Below the pieces are notes generated by a model, which saw only the letters and a list, made by a program, of their open reading frames with translations, was not told where the DNA came from and made no database searches. From Streptomyces sp. H27-C3 (GTDB lineage: Bacteria; Actinomycetota; Actinomycetes; Streptomycetales; Streptomycetaceae), in contig NZ_JASITA010000013.1 in the NCBI RefSeq assembly GCF_030063415.1, positions 42,629 to 106,628 of the forward strand: DNA of 64,000 nt. Direction: 5' to 3'. The translations under genes were made by a program, and so were the position numbers. Shown one piece after another: positions 57,406 through 64,000 of the stretch. The first letter of the stretch is position 1, and each line of letters opens with the position of its first letter.

Positions 57406-58332
57406 GTGAGGGTGCTCGTACTCGTCGCTCCCGGCCAAGGCGCTCAGACGCCCGGCTTCCTGACTCCCTGGCTCGACCTCCCCGGCGCTGCCGACCGGCT
57501 CGCCGGCTGGTCCGACGCCATCGGGCTGGACCTTGTCCATTACGGCACCCAGGCCGACGCGGACGCGATCCGCGACACCGCGGTCGCCCAGCCCCTGCTG
57601 GTCGCCGCCGGTCTGTTGACCGCCGCCGCGCTGGATCTGCGCGACGACGTGTCCGTGGTCGCCGGTCACAGCGTCGGTGAGATCACCGCCGCCGCGTACG
57701 CCGGTGTGCTCACCGAAGAAGCCGCGCTCGGTTTTGTACGTACCCGTGGTCTGGGCATGGCCCAGGCCGCCGCGGTCACCGAGACCGGCATGGCCGCGCT
57801 CCTCGGTGGTGAGGCCGAGACGGTCTTCGCGCATCTGGAGAAGCTGGGTCTGACCCCGGCCAATGTGAACGGCGCGGGCCAGGTCGTGGCCGCGGGCACG
57901 ACGGAGCAGCTCGCCGCGCTCGCCAAGGACAAGCCCGAGGGCGTACGCCGCGTCGTACCGCTCAAGGTCGCCGGAGCCTTCCACACCCGGCACATGGCTC
58001 CCGCGGTCGCCGAGCTGGGCAAGGCCGCACAGGACCTCGTGGTCTCCGACCCGAGCCTGACCTATGTCTCGAACGCCGACGGCAAGACCGTCGCCACAGG
58101 CTCCGAGGTCGTCGCACGCCTGGTCAGCCAGGTCTCCAACCCGGTCCGCTGGGACCTGTGCATGGAGACCCTCAACGAGCTGGGCGCCACCACGCTCATC
58201 GAGCTCTGCCCGGGCGGCACGCTGACCGGCCTCGCGAAGCGCGCCATGCCCGGTGTGAAGACCGTCGCGCTCAAGACCCCCGACGACCTCGACGCGGCCC
58301 GGGCGCTCATCGCCGAGCACGCGGCCCGATAG
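57406..58332 (+). CDS. fabD: Malonyl-CoA:ACP transacylase
   Basis: 308 aa. Nucleophile GHSVGE, PGQGAQ oxyanion, and the catalytic His in GAFHTRHM. Transfers malonyl to AcpP. First gene of fabD-fabH-acpP-fabF. GTG 57406 with AAGAGA upstream; GTG 57412 also possible. Confidence 0.96.
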   Translation: MRVLVLVAPGQGAQTPGFLTPWLDLPGAADRLAGWSDAIGLDLVHYGTQADADAIRDTAVAQPLLVAAGLLTAAALDLRDDVSVVAGHSVGEITAAAYAGVLTEEAALGFVRTRGLGMAQAAAVTETGMAALLGGEAETVFAHLEKLGLTPANVNGAGQVVAAGTTEQLAALAKDKPEGVRRVVPLKVAGAFHTRHMAPAVAELGKAAQDLVVSDPSLTYVSNADGKTVATGSEVVARLVSQVSNPVRWDLCMETLNELGATTLIELCPGGTLTGLAKRAMPGVKTVALKTPDDLDAARALIAEHAAR

Positions 58333-58346
58333 GAGCCCGAGAGAGC

Positions 58347-59351
58347 ATGTCGAAGATCAAGCCCAGCAAGGGCGCCCCGTACGCGCGCATCATGGGCGTC
58401 GGCGGCTACCGTCCGACCCGTGTGGTGCCCAACGAGGTGATCCTCGAAACGATCGACTCGTCCGACGAGTGGATCCGCTCCCGCTCCGGCATCGCGACCC
58501 GCCACTGGGCCTCCGACGAGGAGACCGTGGCCATGATGTCCATCGAGGCATCCGGCAAGGCGATCGCCGACGCCGGGATCACCCCCGAGCAGGTGGGCGG
58601 CGTCATCGTCTCCACCGTCTCGCACTTCAAGCAGACCCCGGCCGTCGCGACCGAAATCGCGTTCAAGATCGGCGCGATCAAGCCCGCCGCCTTCGACATT
58701 TCCGCCGGATGCGCCGGCTTCGGCTACGGCCTGACCCTCGCCAAGGGGATGGTCGTCGAAGGCAGTGCCGAGTACGTTCTCGTCATCGGCGTGGAGCGGC
58801 TCTCGGACCTGACCGACCTGGAGGACCGCGCGACGGCCTTCCTGTTCGGTGACGGCGCGGGCGCCGTCGTCGTCGGACCCGCCACGGAACCGGCCATGGG
58901 CCCGACCGTGTGGGGCTCCGAGGGCGACAAGTCCGACACCATCAAGCAGACCGTGCCGTGGTCGGACTACCGCAACGGTGGTGTGGTCGCGAAGTTCCCG
59001 GCCATCACGCAGGAGGGCCAGGCGGTATTCCGCTGGGCCGTCTTCGAGATGGCGAAGGTCGCCCAGCAGGCACTGGACGCGGCCGGGATCAGCGCGGACG
59101 ACCTGGACGTCTTCATTCCGCACCAGGCAAATATGCGGATCATCGATTCGATGGTGAAGACTCTGAAACTGCCGGAGCATGTCACGGTCGCCCGTGACAT
59201 CGAAACCACCGGCAACACCTCGGCAGCCTCGATTCCGCTCGCGATGGAGCGGCTTCTGGCGACCGGGCAGGCGAAGAGCGGCGACACCGCTCTCGTCATT
59301 GGCTTCGGGGCGGGTCTCGTCTACGCCGCGACGGTCGTTACCCTCCCCTAG
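58347..59351 (+). CDS. fabH: 3-oxoacyl-ACP synthase III
   Basis: 334 aa. Catalytic triad Cys in SAGCAGFGYG, His in IPHQAN, Asn in TGNTSA. Starts chains, including branched ones, from short acyl-CoA. 14 bases after fabD. ATG 58347. Confidence 0.97.
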   Translation: MSKIKPSKGAPYARIMGVGGYRPTRVVPNEVILETIDSSDEWIRSRSGIATRHWASDEETVAMMSIEASGKAIADAGITPEQVGGVIVSTVSHFKQTPAVATEIAFKIGAIKPAAFDISAGCAGFGYGLTLAKGMVVEGSAEYVLVIGVERLSDLTDLEDRATAFLFGDGAGAVVVGPATEPAMGPTVWGSEGDKSDTIKQTVPWSDYRNGGVVAKFPAITQEGQAVFRWAVFEMAKVAQQALDAAGISADDLDVFIPHQANMRIIDSMVKTLKLPEHVTVARDIETTGNTSAASIPLAMERLLATGQAKSGDTALVIGFGAGLVYAATVVTLP

Positions 59352-59417
59352 GCACGTCCGGAACATCCGGGCTTGTCGCCACCACACCCCTGTGTTCAAC
59401 ACCGAAGGAGCGCCAAC

Positions 59418-59666
59418 ATGGCCGCCACTCAGGAAGAGATCGTCGTCGGTCTCGCCGAGATCGTCAACGAGATCGCCGGGATCCCCACCGAGGACGTCCA
59501 GCTGGACAAGTCCTTCACCGACGACCTGGACGTCGACTCGCTGTCCATGGTCGAGGTTGTCGTCGCCGCCGAAGAGCGCTTCGACGTCAAGATCCCCGAC
59601 GAGGACGTCAAGAACCTCAAGACGGTCGGCGACGCTGCCGGCTACATCCTGAAGAACCAGGCCTGA
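59418..59666 (+). CDS. acpP: Acyl carrier protein
   Basis: 82 aa, acidic. Phosphopantetheine Ser in DLDVDSLSMVE (Ser41). Shuttles growing acyl chains among FabD, FabH and FabF. ATG 59418 with GAAGGAG. Confidence 0.97.
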   Translation: MAATQEEIVVGLAEIVNEIAGIPTEDVQLDKSFTDDLDVDSLSMVEVVVAAEERFDVKIPDEDVKNLKTVGDAAGYILKNQA

Positions 59667-59745
59667 CCAGGCTGTTCGTGTGTCGCCACCCGGCGGTGGC
59701 GCCGTAAAAAATTCAGCACCCTCTACACGTGGAGAAAGAATTCCT

Positions 59746-61008
59746 GTGAGCCCGACCAATCGCACCGTGGTCGTCACCGGTATCGGCGCAACTACACCGC
59801 TGGGTGGCGACGCCGCATCGACCTGGGATGGTCTGATGGCGGGACGCTCCGGCATCAGGCCCCTTGAGGGCGAGCGCTTCGCCGAACTGCCCGTCCGGAT
59901 CGCGGCCCTCGCGGCCGTCGACCCGTCCGAGGTGCTGCCCCGGCCGCTGGCCCGCAAGCTGGACCGCTCGGCGCAGTTCGCGCTGGTCGCGGCCCGCGAG
60001 GCGTGGGCCGACGCCGGTTTCACCGGCAAGGCGGGTGACGACGAGAAGATCCGCCCCGAGCGGCTCGGTTCGGTCATCGCCTCCGGCATCGGCGGTGTCA
60101 TCACTCTGCTCGACCAGTACGACGTACTCAAGGAAAAGGGTGTGCGTCGCGTCTCGCCGCACACCGTGCCGATGCTCATGCCGAACGGCCCTGCCGCCAA
60201 CGTCGGCCTGGAGGTGAACGCCCAGGCGGGCGTGCACACTCCGGTCAGCGCGTGCGCGTCCGGCGCCGAAGCCATCGGCTACGCCGTCGAGATGATCCGC
60301 ACCGGCCGCGCCGACGTGGTCGTCGCCGGCGGCACGGAGGCGGCGATCCACCCGCTGCCGATCGCGGCGTTCGCCAACATGATGGCGATGTCCAAGAACA
60401 ACGACGAACCTCAGAAGGCTTCGCGCCCGTACGACAAGGCCCGGGACGGCTTCGTCCTGGGAGAGGGCGCGGGCGTCGTCATCCTGGAGTCCGCCGAGCA
60501 TGCGGCGGCGCGGGGTGCACGGGTGTACTGCGAGGTGCTGGGCCAGGGGCTGTCCGCGGACAGCCACCACATCGCTCAGCCCGAGCCGAGTGGGCGCGGG
60601 ATCGCTGCGGCGATGCAGAACCTGCTCGACAACACCGACCTCAAGCCGTCCGAGATCGTGCACCTGAACGCGCACGCCACCTCGACGCCGCAGGGTGACA
60701 TCGCCGAGATCAAGGCGCTGCGCCGGGTGCTGGGCGAGGACCTCGACCACATCGCGGTCTCCGGTACGAAGTCGATGACCGGGCACCTGCTGGGTGGCGC
60801 CGGCGGCATCGAGACCGTCGCGACGGTGCTGGCGCTGCACCACCGGATGGCTCCGCCGACCATCAATCTCGACGATCTCGACGAAGAGGTCGACGCGGAC
60901 ATCGTGCGGGCCGAGCCCCGCCCGCTGCCCGAGGGGTCGATCTCCGCGATCAACAACTCGTTCGGGTTCGGTGGGCACAACGTGGTGCTTGCGCTGCGGT
61001 CCGTCTGA
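59746..61008 (+). CDS. fabF: 3-oxoacyl-ACP synthase II
   Basis: 420 aa condensing enzyme. Cys in SACASGAEA, His in HATSTPQGD and in TGHLLGGAGG. Elongation of acyl-ACP. GTG 59746 with GGAGAAAG. Last gene of the fab operon, followed by a strong terminator. Confidence 0.97.
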   Translation: MSPTNRTVVVTGIGATTPLGGDAASTWDGLMAGRSGIRPLEGERFAELPVRIAALAAVDPSEVLPRPLARKLDRSAQFALVAAREAWADAGFTGKAGDDEKIRPERLGSVIASGIGGVITLLDQYDVLKEKGVRRVSPHTVPMLMPNGPAANVGLEVNAQAGVHTPVSACASGAEAIGYAVEMIRTGRADVVVAGGTEAAIHPLPIAAFANMMAMSKNNDEPQKASRPYDKARDGFVLGEGAGVVILESAEHAAARGARVYCEVLGQGLSADSHHIAQPEPSGRGIAAAMQNLLDNTDLKPSEIVHLNAHATSTPQGDIAEIKALRRVLGEDLDHIAVSGTKSMTGHLLGGAGGIETVATVLALHHRMAPPTINLDDLDEEVDADIVRAEPRPLPEGSISAINNSFGFGGHNVVLALRSV

Positions 61009-61017
61009 CCCCTGCTT

Positions 61018-61066
61018 GGCTGAGGCCCGCTTCCCCTGTACGTGGGGGAGGCGGGCCTCAGCCTTT
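61018..61066 (+). terminator. fab operon terminator
   Basis: Long stem of GGCTGAGGCCCGC and GCGGGCCTCAGCC with TCCCC/GGGGA above, followed by TTT, ten bases after the fabF stop. Confidence 0.9.
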
Positions 61067-61081
61067 ACCCCACCCCCATGG

Positions 61082-61207
61082 GTTGCAGGAGGCGGCGCCC
61101 TCCGGTGGGCGGGTGCGGATGCGGGCGACTGCCCGCGCTGGGCGCGGGCCTGCCCCACCCCGCCCGCCGGTTTCAAGGGAGTTGCGGAAGGTGGTGCCCT
61201 CCAGTGG
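61082..61207. repeat. Diverged 27-bp direct repeat in the fabF-DUF3145 gap
   Basis: 61082-61108 and 61181-61207 agree at 21 of 27 positions (GTTGCnGnAGGnGGnGCCCTC), 99 bases apart. Non-coding. Confidence 0.55.
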
Positions 61208-61248
61208 ATGGCCGGCCGCCGTTGGCGGCTGCGGGTGGGCCGGGGTGG

Positions 61249-61743
61249 CTAAACCACCTGGTGCAGCCAGCGGACCGGTGCGCCCTCTCCCGCGTAGCGA
61301 AAAGGTTCCAGCTCGTCGTCCCACGGCTTGCCCAGGAGTTTGGCGATCTCGGCCTCCAGGTCCGTCTCGCCCCGCACCGATCTCGCGAGCGCGGCCCTCA
61401 TCCGGTCCTCGGGGATCAGGATGTCGCCGTGCATTCCGGTGACGGCGTGGAAGATGCCCAGCTCGGGCGTGGCGCTGTAGCGCTCGCCCTCCGCCGTGGG
61501 GCAGGGTTCCGCCGTCACCTCGAAGCGCAGCAGGTGCCAGCCGCGCAGCGCGGAGGCGAGTTTGGAGGCGGTGCCGGGCTGGCCCTGCCAGGAGAATTCG
61601 GCTCTCCAGGTGCCGGGCGAGGCCGGTTGCCTGATCCAGTCGAGATTGACTCGCACACCGAGTACGCCCGCCACTGCCCATTCGACATGCGGGCACAGCG
61701 CGCGCGGCGCGGAGTGAACGTACAGAACGCCACGTGTCGTCAC
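61249..61743 (-). CDS. DUF3145 family protein
   Basis: 164 aa. VLYVHSAPRALCPHVEWAVA and the YSATPELGIFHAVTGMHGDI block identify DUF3145, an actinobacterial family adjacent to fab genes. Unknown function. GTG 61743 with CTGGAGG. Confidence 0.9.
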   Translation of the reverse strand: MTTRGVLYVHSAPRALCPHVEWAVAGVLGVRVNLDWIRQPASPGTWRAEFSWQGQPGTASKLASALRGWHLLRFEVTAEPCPTAEGERYSATPELGIFHAVTGMHGDILIPEDRMRAALARSVRGETDLEAEIAKLLGKPWDDELEPFRYAGEGAPVRWLHQVV

Positions 61744-62074
61744 CGGGACCTCCAGTGTGGGACGAGGTTCGCCTTCCCCAGCGGCCTCGCGTCCGTACCG
61801 GTCGCGGTGAGGACAGCACCAGACATTGTGCCCCACAGGCCACAACCGGGCCGGCTCCCGAGGTTGCCAACAGTAAACAGCATCGGGAGCGAATCTCCTG
61901 AAATGGGACAGTATGTGACGTGTTGTAATTTACCGGAACCGCGATAGCCATGATGCCGCTGGTTCGACGGGGAAAAGCTATCGTGCGGCGGCGTCCGGTG
62001 GGTGACGTACTGTCGGTCCGAGGAGTCGGAGGCGCGAATGCGCGCACCCGCGGGACGGGCGAAGGGGATCAGGG
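61744..62074. promoter_or_regulatory. Divergent intergenic region before the SGNH lipoprotein gene
   Basis: 331 bases, no gene. TGACGTGTTGT (61916-61926) and TGACGTACTGT (62003-62013) are similar sites. The AT-rich stretch TTGTAATTTACC (61923-61934) is the likeliest promoter position. Confidence 0.4.
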
Positions 62075-62986
62075 ATGCGGGGACAGCGCCGGAACCGTCG
62101 ATCGCACGGCGTCACCGCCGCCGCTCTGGCGGTCGCGGTACTCGTCCCCATCGGCGCCCTCGCCGGCTGCGATTCCACCGACGAGCCCGCCACCGGCGAA
62201 TCGGCCGCCGAGCGCCGCCCCTCCCCCAAGCCCACGTGGGACACCAGCCCCGCCTCCATCGCAGCGGTCGGCGACTCCATCACCCGCGGCTTCGACGCCT
62301 GCACGGTGCTCGCGGACTGCCCCGAGGTGTCCTGGGCGACCGGCAGCGACGCCAAGGTGCGCAGCCTCGCCTCACGGCTGCTCGGCGCCCAGAGCAGTAC
62401 CGCGCGCAGCTGGAACCACGCGAAGTCCGGCGCCCGCATAGCCGAGCTGCCCGCGCAGATGACACAGGCGGTGGCCAAGAAGCCGCAGCTGGTGACCGTC
62501 ATGGTGGGCGCGAACGACGCCTGCCGCGACACCGTCTCGCACATGACATCGGTGGCTGACTTCCGGACATCCTTCGAGACGTCGATGAAGAAACTGCGCG
62601 ACGGCCTGCCCAAGACGCAGGTGTACGTGTCGAGCGTGCCGGATCTCAAGCGCCTGTGGTCCGAGGGGCGCACCAATCCGCTGGGCAAGGAGATCTGGAA
62701 GCTGGGGATCTGCCAGTCGATGCTGGGCGAACCCGACGCCATGGACGCGGCCGCGGTGCGGCGCCGCGACACCGTGCAGGATCGGGTCGTCGCGTACAAC
62801 AAGGTGCTCAAGGACGTGTGCGCGAAGGACCGGCACTGCCGGTACGACGGCGGAGCCGTCTTCGACTTCCGCTTCACGGGCGACCAGCTGAGCCAGTGGG
62901 ACTGGTTCCATCCCAGCAGGAACGGGCAGCAGCGGCTGGCCGAGATCGCCTACCGCAACATCACGGCGAAAGAGCCACCCCCGTAG
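62075..62986 (+). CDS. SGNH/GDSL hydrolase lipoprotein
   Basis: 303 aa. Lipobox LAGC (Cys about 32). Catalytic Ser in VGDSITRG, Asn in VGAND, His in DWFHPS. Secreted esterase anchored to the membrane. ATG 62075 with GAAGGGG. Confidence 0.9.
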   Translation: MRGQRRNRRSHGVTAAALAVAVLVPIGALAGCDSTDEPATGESAAERRPSPKPTWDTSPASIAAVGDSITRGFDACTVLADCPEVSWATGSDAKVRSLASRLLGAQSSTARSWNHAKSGARIAELPAQMTQAVAKKPQLVTVMVGANDACRDTVSHMTSVADFRTSFETSMKKLRDGLPKTQVYVSSVPDLKRLWSEGRTNPLGKEIWKLGICQSMLGEPDAMDAAAVRRRDTVQDRVVAYNKVLKDVCAKDRHCRYDGGAVFDFRFTGDQLSQWDWFHPSRNGQQRLAEIAYRNITAKEPPP

Positions 62987-62997
62987 GCTTTCCGATC

Positions 62998-63963
62998 ATG
63001 ACCGCGGATCTCTTCGGCACGCTCGACGACGGTACGGCCGTTCACCGCTGGACCCTGGAGCGGGGCGGAACGGTGGTGCGGGTGCTGACGTACGGCGGGA
63101 TCGTCCAGTCCGTGGAAGCACCGGACCGGGACGGGCGGACCGCCCCGGTGGTGGTCGGCTTCGATTCGCTCGCGGAGTATCTGGACTCTCCGGGGCCCTA
63201 CCTCGGGGCACTCGTCGGGCGGTACGCGAACTGGATCGCGGGCGGGACCTTCACCCTGGACGGGCGCCCGTACACGTTGGCGCGCAATCAGGGAGGCAAC
63301 GCCCTGCACGGCGGTGACCAGGGCTTCGACAAGCGGGTGTGGGACGCGCGGGCGGTGCCCGCCGGTGTGTGTCTCTCGCGGGTCAGCCCGGACGGCGAGG
63401 AGGGCTTCCCCGGGCGCCTTGAGGTGTCGGCGACGTACAGCCTGGCTGCGGACGGGGCGCTGCGCATCGAGTACCGGGCCGTGACGGACGCTCCGACCGT
63501 ACTGAACCCGACCAATCACACCTACTGGAACCTGGCGGGCGGCGCCGGGGTTTCCCAGGCGCCGCGGATCGCGGCCGGGCGGGTGACGCCCGTGGACGAG
63601 TCCCTGATTCCCACGGGCGAGCTCGCGCGGGTGGACGGGACGCGCTTCGATCTGCGGGCGCCCCTGGACGTCGGGTCCGGCAGCGGCTACGACCACAACT
63701 TCGTGCTGGACAAGGGTGTTACGGCCGCTCCGGAGCCGGTGGCCGAGCTGTACGACGCGGTGTCCGGGCGGGTGCTGACGGTGGCGACGACGGAGCCGGG
63801 GATGCAGGTCTACACGCCGGAGGCCTTGGACGGGGTGGCGTTGGAGACCCAGCACTTCCCCGACGCGCCGAACCGCCCGGAGTTCCCGAGCACGGTGCTG
63901 CGGCCGGGCGAGGTGTTCGCCTCGACGACCGTGTACGGGTTCGGGGTGCGGGGCTCCTCGTAG
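62998..63963 (+). CDS. galM: Aldose 1-epimerase
   Basis: 321 aa. Blocks NALHGGDQGFDKRVW (catalytic His), NPTNHTYWNLAG and YDHNFVL, and a C-terminal Glu-bearing VALETQHFPDAPNRPEFP typical of galactose mutarotase. Interconverts alpha and beta hexoses. ATG 62998, 11 bases after the SGNH gene. Confidence 0.95.
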   Translation: MTADLFGTLDDGTAVHRWTLERGGTVVRVLTYGGIVQSVEAPDRDGRTAPVVVGFDSLAEYLDSPGPYLGALVGRYANWIAGGTFTLDGRPYTLARNQGGNALHGGDQGFDKRVWDARAVPAGVCLSRVSPDGEEGFPGRLEVSATYSLAADGALRIEYRAVTDAPTVLNPTNHTYWNLAGGAGVSQAPRIAAGRVTPVDESLIPTGELARVDGTRFDLRAPLDVGSGSGYDHNFVLDKGVTAAPEPVAELYDAVSGRVLTVATTEPGMQVYTPEALDGVALETQHFPDAPNRPEFPSTVLRPGEVFASTTVYGFGVRGSS

Positions 63964-64000
63964 GAGAGTCGATGGGTGCGGGCGGGCCGGGGGTGTGAGG

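Noticed and set aside
58062..60275. 737-codon frame opposite fabD-fabF
   Set aside because: It spans three real genes on the other strand and has no recognisable domain.

Overview
The window is a stretch of high-GC actinobacterial chromosome, almost certainly Streptomyces. The evidence is the extreme third-position GC bias, frequent GTG/TTG starts, many ATG starts lying 5-10 nt behind a TAnnnT box (leaderless-type promoters), and the gene content. That content includes the Streptomyces fatty acid synthase block fasR-fabD-fabH-acpP-fabF, a DUF3052 gene next to the homodimeric pyruvate dehydrogenase gene aceE, and a large ter (TerC/TerD) complex. No plasmid origin, CRISPR array, intact insertion sequence or phage module was seen.

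Layout. 1-3757: the tail of an anchored surface protein translationally coupled to a complete ECF-type importer (EcfT, a fused EcfA1A2 ATPase, EcfS). 4067-4550: a secreted lytic transglycosylase with a strong terminator. 4960-7664: a divergent FadA5-type thiolase / CYP125-type P450 pair whose shared promoter carries two KstR-like operators. 7767-12780: a GT87-PAP2 fusion, a MhuD-like haem-degrading monooxygenase, a pair of related hypothetical proteins and an acetyltransferase. 12814-19000: an MFS pump with a C-terminal MarR-like domain, a peptidoglycan-binding membrane protein, a HAD phosphatase, a TMEM165/GDT1 metal transporter behind a yybP-ykoY (Mn2+) riboswitch, and an orphan FetB permease. 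19258-27842: a secreted HNH nuclease and a PhoD phosphatase, then an FAD protein, a Cu/Zn-SOD-like protein, a DedA protein, and a reductase/CMD operon.

28000-29800 is a graveyard next to tRNA-Val(UAC). It holds the first ~69 codons of a cholesterol oxidase (with two more KstR-like boxes), a hypothetical gene and a 2'-5' RNA ligase gene each carrying one stop codon and one frameshift, and a paired repeat that looks like an integrase arm site. From 30148 come a DUF4097 lipoprotein, a long coiled-coil membrane protein, an FmdB zinc ribbon, an O-methyltransferase and a DedA protein. 34473-43602 is the ter complex: HAD, a fused PRTase-TRSP/StiP protein, a CitE-like aldolase, three TerD proteins, a TerA-like protein and TerC. 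It is followed by AhpE and DUF3052. 45169-55405 holds aceE, a K+ channel, a protease-inhibitor-like protein, a lipase-like hydrolase, a DUF4429 protein, an acyltransferase remnant, a MerR/aldo-keto reductase unit, GNAT and serine hydrolase genes. 55409-61066 is pirin, fasR and the fab operon with its terminator. The window ends with DUF3145, an SGNH lipoprotein and galM.

How the parts work together. The fab block is a housekeeping malonyl-CoA to acyl-ACP system under FasR, and aceE feeds it acetyl-CoA. The ter block is a stress/metal system with a linked nucleoside-like biosynthetic module. The steroid-type genes appear as two separated groups sharing the same operator type, one intact and one decaying. 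Gene functions are by family recognition from the translated sequence; no search was run.
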